Counted from the first letter of the stretch, positions 10,461 to 21,639 are shown. The stretch: 64,000 nt of DNA from Megamerina dolium (GCA_963854835.1 OY978526.1:70590418-70654417); one strand, 5' to 3'. Numbers and translations: made by a program. Notes: generated by a model from the sequence alone, not told the origin.

Positions 10461-11720
10461 TAGACCGCACCGATCTACGGACTAATGAAGCGGTCGACCC
10501 CAGTGATCGTCGATCTCTCTCTTCGAGCATAGGAGGACCTCGTTATAAATGCGTCGCCTTTTGGCCCTGGAGATTTCAGTGGCTAAGAAGGTGTTGGCTG
10601 TCACGACATCTTCAAGCTGCGGCCAATTCACGTTTCTCAGTCTATTTGCACGAAGGGTGTGTGGGGTGCGGTTCATCTCACCGCAGGAAAGTTGAGACCA
10701 CCATGACGAGCAGGTGCGTGGAAGAAAGCGTCGGAGTGTCTGGTGGTATGTTAAGCCATTCATGGATGAGGATGTCCGTCTTCCTCAGGCTACCAATGTT
10801 AACATTACTCAATGATAACCTATGGTCGAGCTGAGGAAATAACACCGTACGCAGTGTGTGGAGCCGCTGTTGACATTTTAGGGGGTTCGCGTGAGATTGA
10901 TGAGTTTCGGCTGGAAGTCTTCCTGCGCAGAAAAGATTATCCCCAGATATATCCACTCATCAAACCGCATTTTGCGGTGTTTAGTAGCACAAAACTTGAG
11001 GTATCCTTCCGTGCTGTCAATCAGCACCTGCAGTCCAGGTGGTGTGGACGCGAAAAGCACTAGATCGTCGCCATAGGCTGTGGCATTAGATTTCGCTGTT
11101 CCGATGTAAATGCCAGCTTCCGTCGGTAGCTTCTTAAGTAGCCGGTCGTTGATGATATTAGATATCACCGAAGAAAGAGGATCGACTTGCTTCGCCCCTT
11201 TCCCCGGATGGACATTTCAGGATACCCATTTGTCTCCATGAAAACTGGTCGTTGACACCGCATATAAGTTCCTGACATATTCTATAAAGCTGCCAGGTAC
11301 GCCATATGACTCCAATGCGCAGAACAGACTCCAGACGCCATCTGTAGCCCGATGAAGGTTTTCCGCAGAGGGTGATGAGGAACAAGATCCCTCCATGACC
11401 GCCCTCCAATACGGCTCCATAACAGATTGAGCGGTAAGGACCGCAGTACCTCCAGGACCATCAAATTACTTCTGATGCACCTACCCTGATGTTGCCTCGA
11501 ATTTCGCTGTGTGATGGCATACTTGCGACGTCTCTCTCGCCTCGGGTTATTCCGAGGGTGCTCTGGGTGTTATAATGCGCTTGACCGACATTTCTAGTTT
11601 GGACAGAAAGGATGTCCAAAATATAGCTAGAGAGTCGCATAAGAGTACCTTCCTTACCATACTCCACAGCATTCGCAGGTGCCGTTCTGTCCGTCGTCAA
11701 TCGTTCGATTTATTGTATTG
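10461..11720 (-). mobile_element. degenerate R2-clade reverse transcriptase
   Basis: Reading down from about 11440 in shifting frames, the minus strand shows YGVPGSFIEYVRNLY, then ISNIINDRLLKKLPTE, and the palm box AYGDDLVLFASTPPGLQVLI (F/YADD with Gly for Ala, near 11070). YLGIIFSAQ follows, then PQ-RLHTLRTVLFPQLDHRL, and a distal DDHWGRPLH-SVD segment near 10490. Order and spacing match R2-clade elements, which classically insert in 28S rDNA. No rDNA flank is visible. At least four frameshifts make it dead. Confidence 0.65.
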
Positions 11721-13640
11721 CTTTGTTGGTTGCTGGAATCTGTGATCCCAGTGTCAGTTATCCGAGGCAAGTTTATATTATTATTGATATGTGCATAGGA
11801 CTGGCAACCCTGGCAAGTACAAGGATTGCAGTTTGCTTACCAATTTGAAGGCCGTTTGTGCCTCCAAATGTTGCAATCGTCATATCATTTCTGCGATTTA
11901 TAGATATCTCGGCATTTTGCCATTGCATAATTTCCGAAATTATTTCCTCTGTAAAGGAAACACTAAAACAACGTTAACGATCGTGAGAGGGAAATCACAA
12001 AATTCAATTGGCGTACGTGCCGCAGATGTACCTTATCTAACTAGGGTTAAAATCATGTCCATATTTTTTACACTTGATGCAATACGGCGTATTTTTCTCT
12101 ATTATGGCCTTTTCGCAGAATGAACAGTAGGGAATCTTCTTTTGGTTTCTCTCAAATTCTTTTATGGATTTATTGAAGAATTCGTACTCATAGATGGTAA
12201 GAAATTCTTGCTATTCTGGTAAATTGGCGCTATGTTACCTAATTCAGTCTGGTAAGTTTCATACTGGTGTCGAGGATAAGGGCTTAATGTAGTTCCGAAA
12301 CAAATGTTAGTTGCCAAACTACTCTGATTGTATCGATTGTTTTGAGGTTTTATGTTCTGCAAGAGCCTTACTTATTTTGCAAAAATTATTGATCTTCATT
12401 CTTGGGAAAAGATGCATCAACAGTGTTGCTATGCTGTTCGTCTCCTACCTAACTAAAACGTTTGAATACCTTTAGGCTTTTGCTTTGGTATGAATTGAAA
12501 CAAAAGTTATATGAAATGATTATTTCTGATCCTGAAAGTATGCTGCATTATATTTTTCATAGTATGAAGTACTGATATGAAACCAAGAAACCAATGTTAA
12601 TTTTCAATAGCAAATTATGTACACAATGAAGAGATATGACAAACCAATTTTTTTCCAGACAATTATTTTTTTTTTTTTGTTTATTAACACGTAATGTGTA
12701 GCACAGCACATAAAGGTATTTAATTCATAGAATTTAGCAAATATCCAATATTTTAATATAATTTATAAAATTTAGTTCGTCCTCGACACAATTTACCATT
12801 CGTATAAAATATCACGAAAAACTGTCAATATTACGATTCATTCGGAATTAATGACACCATTTTCCAGAACTTCGAATTATTCGGGGCAATTTAGTGTCAC
12901 ATTGAATTTAATAATTGCAATTTCCGACGTGGACCAGTCGTCATCTTAGTCGTAATTAATGATTGGCTCGCTAATAAAGAATATAAGAAAGAAACGTTTC
13001 TAAAGTAATTCTTTTAAAAATTCTTCTTTAGAATAATTATCTTTTTCAAACAGCAATTTTTTGATTCTTTTTTCTTTTTTCTCATAACAGTGTCTTTTTG
13101 GTTGTTTTTCACGTGCGTTTATTTTTTTCAATTTTTATTTTTATCGATATTTGATGCTTACATATGTTGCGAGTTATTTCCACCGCAACACTTAACGTCA
13201 CCCAACTACTAAACTCCTAGAGTTTAGACAACGCCCTTTTACTAATAGATTGGGCCCTTGTACGTCCAGGAGTATATCCCAGGGCGTCGCTTGAACCATG
13301 AGATACCGATGAACCTAATTCCTTAAGTGTTGAATATAATTTCGGAACTTCAATACTGGTTATCTAAGAAGTAGAGCTATATTTGTAAAATATACTTACC
13401 TTTTACTCAGTTCTTTTGAAAAGAAACGCCAAATTTGGAGTGATAGATCATGTTGTTGTATTTTTAGCCCACTTTTTTTACAAGAAAATAATTTAAAATT
13501 TCGACTTAGGTTCGGCTAGACTACGTACGATATATGGAATTCGCGGGAGTCCCTTATCATCTCGTCCTCTAAAACGCAGATCAGTTTTGTTACAGCAACG
13601 AGGTGCTCTACCGCCATTGTATGATCATTGGGTGATCATT
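11721..13640. other. unassigned, degraded repeats
   Basis: The minus strand around 12150-12050 encodes a short piece with paired cysteines (PYCSFCEK and PYCIKCKKYGHDF). This looks like a zinc-finger fragment, possibly the N-terminus of the neighbouring retroelement, but the frame is broken. 12362-12162 is an open 66-codon frame with no recognised motif. 12660-13640 is AT-rich, with an LTR-like resemblance to 18300-18500 from about 13160. Confidence 0.35.
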
Positions 13641-13649
13641 ATCATGACA

Positions 13650-14270
13650 ATGCTTCTGATGTTATTACGATGTTGTGTCTAGTTTTCGAAGAGCATAACT
13701 TTTATTTAAATATCTTACTTTCTAGAACTTACCCTCTTCTTCCTTGTTTGCTTCAGATAAACTTCAATTCCTTTTGGTTTTCAGCTTTTCTTTATTGGTC
13801 TTTTACTTTGCTTTATTGTTGAACTTTTCACAAACCGTTATTACAACAATTTTTATACGATATTCTATACTATTTGTACTCTACGTATATAAGTATTTTA
13901 CATTGTATTCTGATTGTTACACTTACAGAAGTTACTTATTCTGTTAGGGTAAGCTTTTACTGTTACTCTGTTACTTTCACACTTAGCCTTTTCTTTTTAC
14001 TTAGAACAATTCGAATAATCCACTTATATTAATTGAACTAATTTCAGAAGTTCTCTTAGTTTATATAGCCTAATTTTACAATTTTACCTCGTTCTTGAAT
14101 ATAGAAATTCTGAAGAAATTGCAACTTTTTCAGTAAATCAATTCGTTGCCATCTCTTCGTCGTTATAATTTCAGCTTTCTTTTTTGTTTTTATGCTTTAA
14201 ATATTACGCATGCATGGTTGTTGCTTACTTCGTTTCTTTTTCAACAACCATGGCAATGAAGTGCAATATA
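13650..14270 (-). repeat. diverged LTR of a gypsy-like family (copy 1)
   Basis: It shares the order of landmarks with 15640-16140, 16550-17330 and 17930-18530: a CTTAAATA...CTTAC block, a minus-strand TATATAAAC promoter box (near 14060) and a near-palindrome with core GAAATTGCAATTTC-like sequence at about 14111. A tail ends in GTTGTTG. The minus-strand TATA fits transcription toward the gag remnant. Boundaries are approximate. Confidence 0.45.
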
Positions 14271-14829
14271 ACTGTTACCGATTGAGTGGACTGTATTTAA
14301 CAAAACCATATATATGATGATATGATTCGTTTATTCTATGAAAGTAAATGCAGTTACCTATATAAGTATACATATAAGAATAGACAAGCAGACAAATAAA
14401 TACTCACCGCAGTACGTTATCCCACTCTCCAGGCTGATCGGCAACTAAATGTTTCAACATGCGTGCATGTACTCGAATTCAAGTAACTTCACAAAAATGT
14501 ATTTACCGTAAACGAACTGCACAGCCTGGAAATTGGAATAACACCGCGATTTGCTAACAACAAATGATGACACAGATGTACATAATTAAATCACAATATG
14601 CAAAAATAGAAGTATAACACAAGAACAATAAATACATTTGAACTTATGCCTGCTTGATCATGCACAAGAAGATGCCAATATTAATAACGGCACTTCCAAA
14701 ACAACAAAACGAATCGCATAGGCAAGCAAGCAGCAAATTGTACATACGTAAAAAAGCCTCAAATATAACATGTATACAAATATATATATGTATATATGCA
14801 CACATCTAGGCATTTAATGTGTATTGAAA

Positions 14830-15632
14830 CTTACATTGGCTCCCATATTGAGCTGATAGTGCTGTTGCACTCTTTCGAGCAGGATGCTCGTATTCAAGGC
14901 TTCCTCTGTTAGTTCCTCTAACGTGCCTTTCTTGTTTAGCATATGGATTCTAAGCATTGGCTTACTAAGGCCTGTTACAAATGATTTCTTTGTGGAGGTC
15001 TTTAGCTCCTACTGTAGTGCTTGGTCTCCTTTTCCCCCATATGACACCTTGACACACTGGGTTGCGGCGGTTTTGTATTGATAGACTTCTGTTATTAAAT
15101 TTTTTGCTCATCTCCAGTGAATACTGGAACTAGTCTACTAACCATCTGCGCTATCTCGTCTACAAGTCCTTAAGTCCTTAAGTATCCTCGTTATAGGTGT
15201 ACGGCAGCGAAGAGGTGTCTCTTCCGCTAAACTGTGTTCCCTCTCAAGATTTCTTATTTGGGTCTGGAGAGCACGTAATTGCTCAGTGTCTACGATGGTT
15301 CTGAGTCTCTTTTCTATAAATTCCTCCGAAATATTCCTCTCCTTAAGAAGTCCTTATAAATCCTGATTTCTTCTGTGGAGTTCTATGTTCTTCGCGTCTA
15401 GTTGTTCAACTTCCAACCCTTGGTTCACAATCCTTAATCTGAGGTTTCTTATTTGCGTTTCTGCTGCGTCCAAATTGTCCATCATGGCTAGACTCGCTTC
15501 ATCCTGTGTTTTTAAAAGGTCTCCTAATTCAGATAACGTAGCTTCTAGCCCCTCACCTGGTGCTGGTACTTTGCCGTGTTGTACTTTCGATTTTATGAAT
15601 TCGTATTGCTGCTGTGTCTTCTTTTCTGACAC
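14830..15632 (-). pseudogene. gag remnant of an LTR retrotransposon
   Basis: The 15632-15354 frame is a 92-residue, strongly helical, coiled-coil-like segment (MDNLDAAETQIRNLRLRI with heptad-like spacing). After stops, similar sequence continues to 14830, with SKPMLRIHMLNKKGTLEELT and EALNTSILLERVQQHY resembling the capsid region of Ty3/gypsy gag. No in-frame ATG starts the first frame (GTG follows a stop), so the gene is broken. It lies between two LTR-like repeats in the expected order for a minus-strand element lacking pol. Confidence 0.5.
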
Positions 15633-15639
15633 CGTAACC

Positions 15640-16140
15640 TTTCCTTAGATAACTTATTTCCTAGGACTTACCCTTTTTTCTCTTCTTTCAAACTTAGCTC
15701 TCTCTCTTGCACGAAACAATTAGTTTTCAATATATTAAAAGTGCGTATTTATTTAATCAATCCGTTTTTTTTCACCATGTGGTTTTCTTGTTTTTTTCTT
15801 TCACTTTATAGGATATTAAATCCTTCACAATGTAACTCTTATTTTATTAGGATGTTTAATCCTTCGGTCGCTCTTCGAGTTATCTACTTAACTAGATTCA
15901 CTAACTATTTCAGCCGCCCTCTTAGTTTATATAGCCTAATGTCTGTGACGTAATTTACAGTTTAACCCTGTCCTTGGATAAAAGAATTTCTGAAGAAATT
16001 GCAATTTCGATTCGATTCAAGATCGATACATTGCAATTTCGTGAGTAGGTCATGATTATTGCTTCTTCTTAGTAGGACATCATTATTATTTGTATTTAAC
16101 ACTTGTTGTTGTAAATATATATATATGTATATCATTTAAA
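15640..16140 (-). repeat. diverged LTR (copy 2), 5' of the gag remnant
   Basis: It carries the minus-strand TATATAAAC box near 15926 and the GAAATTGCAATTTC core near 15991, as in the other copies. Position upstream of gag on the minus strand suggests the 5' LTR of that element. Confidence 0.5.
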
Positions 16141-16305
16141 TCCCAATTATTTATTTGCAATTTATTGCCCATTAAATTATATGTGCCAACACCATTTACC
16201 AGTCACAATCTATAAACAGAGAATTTTGTTCCAAGTAAACTACAGCATTAAGAACTTTTTTGTTGGTTTATAAATAGCAAAAAATGGCGAATTGTATTTC
16301 TTGTT

Positions 16306-16545
16306 TCAATTTAACGGACTACACGTGCAGCATGTGTTTACAGAAAAACACCAAGCCGGATTGTTAGCCCATGAAGTATCTGCTTTTCTATTAAAGCATT
16401 GTATTTGACAACCTTTTAAATTTTTTTTTGCAAACTTTGCCACAATCTTCTTCGGTACAACGAAATGCTGATATAGCTTCAATATCCCAAGCAGTAGTAT
16501 AATATTCAAGTTGCATTTCTATTGTTGCGTTCCCTTTGCAGTGGT
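16306..16545 (-). pseudogene. unrecognised Cys-rich ORF fragment (copy A)
   Basis: Two overlapping minus-strand frames make one Cys-rich tail: CDHCKGNATIEMQLEYY, AWDIEAISAFRC, then FN-RKADTSWANNPAWCF and a final CCTCSPLN before the stop. A frameshift falls at the A-run near 16430. About 12 cysteines lie within 80 residues, which suggests a secreted or membrane ectodomain. I do not recognise the family. The segment coding LEYYTTAWDIE recurs at 18541-18602 and, weakly, near 19690. The 5' side is cut by LTR sequence at about 16546. Layout alone recalls Cys-rich envelope or oral-infectivity proteins of insect DNA viruses, but this is only a guess. Confidence 0.4.
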
Positions 16546-16549
16546 CACA

Positions 16550-17330
16550 ATATTTACTTAAATATCTTACCTCCTCGGACCAACCCTTTTCTTTCTTGTC
16601 CGCTTTCAAAACAAATCGCGGTTCCTTCTGTTTCTCGAGTCTTTATTTTTCACTGTTACTAAACTTCTTTTTACTTAGTCTTCTTAGAATTTTTCTTTGT
16701 CACAAAGTCGCTTAATATTACAATAGCTTTTGTCACTTAATCTTTACTTGCTCTACTTTACTTTTTTTTACAGTAACTTTTACAGTTTTACTTTTTACCT
16801 TTGTTACTACTGTTTACAATTTAACCCCGTTCTTGAACAAAAGAAATTCTGAAGAAATTGCAATTTCTTTAGTAGGTCAATTCATTGCAATTTTGTCAGT
16901 ATGTTGTGTCTTCCTTTCGAAGGCTACAACTTTTCCTTAAATAACTTATTTCTTAGAACTTACCACTTTCACTCTGCTTCTCGTTCCCGTAACTCTTCTC
17001 TCGCACAACACAATTATTTTTCTACAGTATAATGTTTCTTTTCACAATATAGTCTTTATTTATTGGACAAAGTAATTGTTCTTTCACACAAAATAGATTG
17101 ACTTCATTTCAGAAGTTCTCTTAGTTTATATAGCCTAATATATATGACTTAATTTACAATTTAACCCCGTTTTTGAATAAAAGAATTTCTGAAGAAATTG
17201 CAATTTCTCAAGTACGTCGATTCATTGCAATTTCTTTAATAGGTCATAGTTATAACTTATTTTTAGTAGGTCATCATTATTATTTGTATTTAATATTTGT
17301 TGTAAATATTATGCATGCGTTAAATATTAT
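16550..17330 (-). repeat. diverged LTR (copy 3)
   Basis: It contains the CTTAAATA/CTTAC start block, two sub-copies of the GAAATTGCAATTTC core (16850 and 17190), the TATATAAAC box on the minus strand near 17126, and the GGTTGTTG tail. The doubled core suggests two overlapping LTR remnants. Confidence 0.45.
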
Positions 17331-17925
17331 GTATTCATGGTTGTTGCTTATTTTGTTTTTCTTTTTGGTTCTTTTTCTTTTCACTGTGTATGGTTGTTGA
17401 ATTATTTCATAATCATACAGTGAACGTACAATAACGCTGACCACACATTTTTATAAATATATTAGAACGCATCAATTATAATCACGTTATGCAGAATATG
17501 CTGATGATCAGTAATTAATGGTTACAGCGATATTCAGCGATGGTTGAGGAGTCAGTCATCCTTGTTGAACTGGCTGGTACGATCCCACTTGGTTCACTCA
17601 TTCAACGGAACTAGTTTAGTTTTGACTGAAGCGTCTTGTAACGCGGTGAGGTTTTTCATTTTTGTTTCTTTCCATATACACTTTCGTTGTCACATTTTGT
17701 ATTTCGTTTATTTCGTCTTTCTATACGTTTGTACAGTTTTTGTCACCTTTTACTGAATTTGTGGAAGTTACAAATAATGTCGTCAGTTCAACGTTTATTA
17801 TTGGACAATGTCGTTAAAAGAAACCGAAACCATAATTTCTAATATGCGGGACACCGAGAGACATCAAAGTAAAAAGAAGTAAAATAGCATTAGAAAGCGT
17901 TGGAGAAATGTTCCATTGGGCTTTC
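17331..17925. other. spacer between LTR copies, nothing recognised
   Basis: Mixed AT-rich sequence. A 70-codon plus-strand frame at 17544-17756 has no recognisable motif. Confidence 0.35.
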
Positions 17926-17929
17926 GGCA

Positions 17930-18530
17930 CAAAAAATTGACAGTCTCTTGTTGGACAATCTTTTGAATCACTAAGATTTCTCGTTGTCCAATCTTTTTAA
18001 TCACTATAATTTACAATTCCTTGTTATTCAATCTTTTAAATCACATTCTTCTTAGTCACAGTAACTTCTTGATAACATAATCTTTTGTTTTTATCTTGAC
18101 TGCCCTAATTACTGACATTTCCTCAATTTATATAGCCTACTCTTACAATGTTCTTGAATATAGAAATTCTGAAGAAATTGCAATTTCTTCGTTAGGTCAA
18201 TTCATTGCTATTTCTTCAGAAGGTCATCGTTATAATTTTAGCTTTGCCTTTGTTTTTATTTTGTTTGTGCTTTAAATAGTACGTTACTTGAAATTGTTGT
18301 GTACTATTTTCCCATAACGCTCACTAAGTACCTAACGACTATGCACAAGATTAGCACCTAGAGCTAAGCTCCTAAATATCCCTCGAGTCTAACATACTAG
18401 TTGGCTGAAATGAAACAATTATATTTTATCAATGATACTTGCGGATTTGGGTATTCACTTTATTGCTGGTGTTTTGTATTTTGTACTGGAGGGACTCGTA
18501 ATGATCGCAGTATTTACACTCTTACCCTAA
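17930..18530 (-). repeat. diverged LTR (copy 4)
   Basis: GAAATTGCAATTTC core near 18170, TATA-like box near 18127, and a terminal phrase ACTGGAGGGACTCGTAATGATCG-like (18486 onward) that reappears near 20362. This copy ends directly against the Cys-rich ORF segment at 18541. Confidence 0.45.
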
Positions 18531-18540
18531 TACTGGTGTA

Positions 18541-19140
18541 TATGTTGATATAGTTTCAATATCCCAAGCAGTAGTATAATATTCAAGTTGCAATTCTATT
18601 AATCATCATGTTATCATCAAATGTATACTAGCATCATGATAATCCTTGTTTTTCAATGTATACTTTTGAACATTGCCCACTTTTATATTATCTGCCCAAT
18701 TTATGAGACTACTTGCTTTACATGTTCCTGCATGAGAATCACATTTGTTTACTGAGAGTTTTCAGTGGTTGGTTTGTTAGAGGATCCTTTATCAAACATT
18801 TTAATTTTATTTTTAACACTATTTGTACGATTTCTCACAAAAATTGAACCTTCATAGTCGTTATACATTTTATCTAATAATCCTAATTCTATATTACTCC
18901 ATTTGAAATGTTCTTCAGCATCATTATTATTTAGGTCTTGAATTGATCCTTCACATTTATGCGTTTCTTCTTGATATCTATTGCATGGCATGTCTAAAGA
19001 GTGAGAAGGCATGATGAACCATATGATTAATGATATAAATAATATAAAAGCCCATATTTTAGTAGGTAATTTTTCTTTGCCTCATATACCTTTACAGCAG
19101 TTATAATGTAGATCATATTCTGCAACAGTTTCAATGTCAT
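18541..19140 (-). pseudogene. unrecognised ORF with TM segment and Cys residues (copy B)
   Basis: Reading down from 19140, the minus strand gives a short Cys-containing lead (DYCENDIETVAEYDLHYNCC) and a stop. A hydrophobic segment IWAFILFISLIIWFIM follows, then the open 87-codon frame 19012-18749 starting MPSHSLDMPCNRYQEETHKC. After another stop come CDSHAGTCKASSLINWAD and finally IELQLEYYTTAWDIET against the LTR. The end matches copy A at 16470-16520. It looks like a small type II or signal-anchored protein with a Cys-rich ectodomain, now interrupted. The family is unknown. Confidence 0.4.
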
Positions 19141-19142
19141 TC

Positions 19143-19505
19143 TCACAATAATCCGTCGCGAATCATTTCTTCCTCCACAGCGTTGAGCAACTTGGTGATG
19201 GTCATCAAGTACTCAACGCGACAAGCACCGATTATTCGGTGTAATAATCCATGGCACACCTCTAATTCCGTGCTGTAATCCCAGCACACGTCAGAGATGT
19301 TCGTTAACTGATGATAGATGATTTGGGGGACCGTTAGTCCCCGCAAATTATTGGGTGTAACCTTGTAGGTCACACCCAGCTGCTGCCTGAGCGTTTCTTG
19401 TATCTCGCTGTCCGTTAGCTCCACAGAAGCTTCCCCAGATTTCAACAGTTCCAGGGTGTCAAAATATGATGGTAGCTTCACAATCAATTGTGAAAATCTT
19501 GACAT
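19143..19505 (-). CDS. hypothetical protein, 120 codons, with its own TATA box
   Basis: From ATG at 19505, the frame encodes a 120-residue soluble-looking protein (start MSRFSQLIVKLPSYFDTLEL, middle NISDVCWDYSTELEVC, end MIRDGLL). It has no signal peptide, membrane segment or motif I recognise. The codon use is less AT-biased than its surroundings and the frame is intact, unlike its neighbours. A TATAAATA box lies 52 bp upstream of the ATG on the same strand, giving a very short leader. I chose this ATG rather than the upstream GTG at 19556 because the GTG lies against the TATA box. It stops just 3 bp before the Cys-rich ORF segment on the same strand. A captured viral or element gene is possible but unproven. 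Confidence 0.5.
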   Translation of the reverse strand: MSRFSQLIVKLPSYFDTLELLKSGEASVELTDSEIQETLRQQLGVTYKVTPNNLRGLTVPQIIYHQLTNISDVCWDYSTELEVCHGLLHRIIGACRVEYLMTITKLLNAVEEEMIRDGLL

Positions 19506-19556
19506 TTTGTTTCCAAAACAGAAGTTATTACTGATAAATAAAAGCCAACTACCCAC

Positions 19557-19564
19557 TATTTATA
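19557..19564 (-). promoter_or_regulatory. TATAAATA box upstream of the 120-codon ORF
   Basis: The minus-strand TATAAATA is followed by a leader of roughly 20-25 bp and the ATG at 19505. The spacing suits a TATA-driven transcript. Confidence 0.5.
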
Positions 19565-19649
19565 GACATCAAACAAGTATATCACCTCCAGTAAATTCGT
19601 AACATTTTATTGAAAAACATGTTACAATAAGATTATTGCAGACCAAATA

Positions 19650-19816
19650 AATACCAATGAGTAATCTGATAGCCCGATATCCCAGATACAGAATGTACAA
19701 GAGTATTCCAAATGCAATTTTTGAGATTGTATTCCACTTTGATCTACTGTATATTTCGATAGGGATCTATTTCTTATGTTCGACTTGAAATAATCAGAAT
19801 TTTTTAACCCCATCAC
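19650..19816 (-). pseudogene. weak third copy of the LEY-WDI ORF segment
   Basis: The minus strand reads SKYTVDQSGIQSQKLHLEYS and, a few residues on, IWDIGLSDYS. At DNA level it resembles copy A (CDHCKGNATIEMQLEYY then AWDIEAIS) with an inserted codon or two. The open frame 19816-19622 is otherwise unremarkable. Confidence 0.3.
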
Positions 19817-19844
19817 TACACATTGATTTCCCTTCCTTTTTTTT

Positions 19845-20150
19845 TACTTCTAGCTCACTCCCATTTCTAACTCATCATCAGAACTTTCCTGAGGTTCTTC
19901 TTGATTTCCGGATTCTTCAACTTTTTTCCTTGCCATGGAACGAGTCACAACCATTATTAATTAATTGTTCGGTTGTGGAACTCTGCTGAGCGCATCAGCG
20001 TTCAAATTTCTTTTGCCTGGTTTATAGATTATCTCAAAATCAAATTCAAATAGTTTATGTATGAAATGTGCCAAGCGTGATGTCTGCTCTTTCAGATTTG
20101 CAATTCCTCGTAGGGCCTGATAATCGGTAAACATTTTTCTTCCCACTTAT
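19845..20150 (-). pseudogene. Ty3/gypsy pol fragment: end of RNase H and linker
   Basis: The minus frame starting at 20146 reads MFTDYQALRGIANLKEQTSR and FEFDFEIIYKPGKRNLNADA, then LSRVP. This is the hallmark RNase H end of Ty3/gypsy pol (bait FTDY-AL and the DALSR motif). After a frame change it continues as MVVTRSMARKKVEESGNQEE, which resembles the linker before integrase. The RT and integrase are absent. Confidence 0.8.
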
Positions 20151-20224
20151 AGGCACTGATCTACAACTGATCTAATTTGTGAAACGTGTTTGTCCCGTAA
20201 TAGAATTTGAAGTACTTGTTGTGG

Positions 20225-20420
20225 CTTCTCTTCCAAGATCACAACATTTACTCGAATACATTAACTCCTAAGACTTAGCTCTTTTCGAATCTGCTTCATG
20301 AAATGTAGTTTTCCTTTTTAATTTTTATTCGTACTTATTACGTTTTGCACTTTTCAGTTAACTGGAGGGCATCGTGAGGATCGCAGTATGACAGTCGATA
20401 CATGACAGAACGAACCAACG
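20225..20420 (-). repeat. partial LTR-like sequence
   Basis: ACTCCTAAGACTTAGCTCTTT and the later AACTGGAGGGCATCGTGAGG phrase parallel the start and end blocks of the other LTR copies (compare 18486). It abuts the pol fragment. Confidence 0.35.
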
Positions 20421-21120
20421 AACCTAATTATTAAATATCAATCTCCAAATAACAATAGATATTAACTATCAAGTATTGACGGAGTTGAACATTTCGTTTA
20501 TTTTTTTTTTTTTTGTGTTTTAATTCAAACATTTAATTTTGAGTGGAGTGGAAATCTTATGGAAAAAATTGCTGAATCGCAATTGCAATTCTTAAGAAAT
20601 TTGTCTGGCTGGGTTCTAAATTCTTATCTCAATCAATAGAAACAATAGAAACCATTGTAAACCAATTCTGATTTCATTTGATGTTATTGCTTCATTGATT
20701 TATCTTTCTTCGAATGTAAATAAAACAGATGTTCGAATTAGCTGTTTTGCGGTTTTTGTCTGTGATGTGTCAAATTTTATTTAGCTTTATTGCACAATTT
20801 TGTTAAATTAAATGTTTTATTTTTCATTATTATCATCATCCAAAAAAATATTTAAATTCATCCCCAGTGCTTTCTGTTGAATATCGAAAATGAAAATGCT
20901 GCCTTGAACCAACTTTATAGTTTGCAAGTTTATTCTCGAATGAATGTATATGTCAAAAAACAAAAAAAACAAAACGGAAAGTAACGTACACATGATACAA
21001 ACACAGTTGAAAGAAAACATAAGCAAGATAATAAGAAAATAACAACAGGGTTGCTTATAATTGCATTGGTATATTTCTAAAACTTTCTATTAAGAAGTAG
21101 TCAAAAGTAGATGCTTAAAA
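20421..21120. other. AT-rich sequence, nothing recognised
   Basis: A T-run lies at 20501-20514. The 69-codon minus frame at 21026-20817 is hydrophobic and low-complexity and is probably not a gene. Confidence 0.35.
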
Positions 21121-21126
21121 TTGGCG

Positions 21127-21414
21127 TTATTGACTGCTTTGATGAAGTTTTATTCTTTCTTCCATCATTTTTGTTTGTGGTGAGAGTAATTGCAGTGCCG
21201 CCGCACGTTGTACCGACTGCGTTATGCGGACGATCGCTTCTTCAGTCGGTGTCAGTTGGTGTTTGAGAAAAGAGACCTTCATAAGTTGTTCCGGATTCGA
21301 TTTACTTTTGATTTTGCTTTTCACTCCACTCAAAAACATCCCACAGCAAAGGTAAACTACAGCTGTTTTATCCCGCTTGTTAATGTTCTTGTCAATGTCT
21401 GGATATTTATTCAT
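21127..21414 (-). CDS. hypothetical protein, possibly the last exon of a small gene
   Basis: A 95-codon minus frame encodes a basic, soluble protein (MNKYPDIDKNINKRDKTAVV, then MKVSFLKHQLTPTEEAIVRI and ending KLHQSSQ). Codon use is less AT-skewed than the flanks. The frame stays open upstream to about 21477, where it meets a plausible acceptor (TTATAAG). A donor-like CTGTAAGC lies about 60 bp further upstream, near 21534, the size of a typical fly intron. The upstream exon candidate (ATG near 21640, 31 codons) closes before that donor, so it would be noncoding or the model is wrong. I do not recognise the family. Confidence 0.35.
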   Translation of the reverse strand: MNKYPDIDKNINKRDKTAVVYLCCGMFLSGVKSKIKSKSNPEQLMKVSFLKHQLTPTEEAIVRITQSVQRAAALQLLSPQTKMMEERIKLHQSSQ

Positions 21415-21639
21415 GAATTCAAGGATAATGTCATTTTGAGTTGTATTTTTATGTTTTCCCCTTATAAGTTATAAGAACAAATATAAATTAATATATGCAT
21501 GCATTTTTTTAAAAAGACGAATTTGCTTACAGTTAACTGTCAACTGTCAGTTTATTGGTTAATTTCCCCAATAAAATTGGTTTCTGCGACACCTAAATCC
21601 CGCACTAATTCCGATTCGAACATAAAAACAATAATGTCG

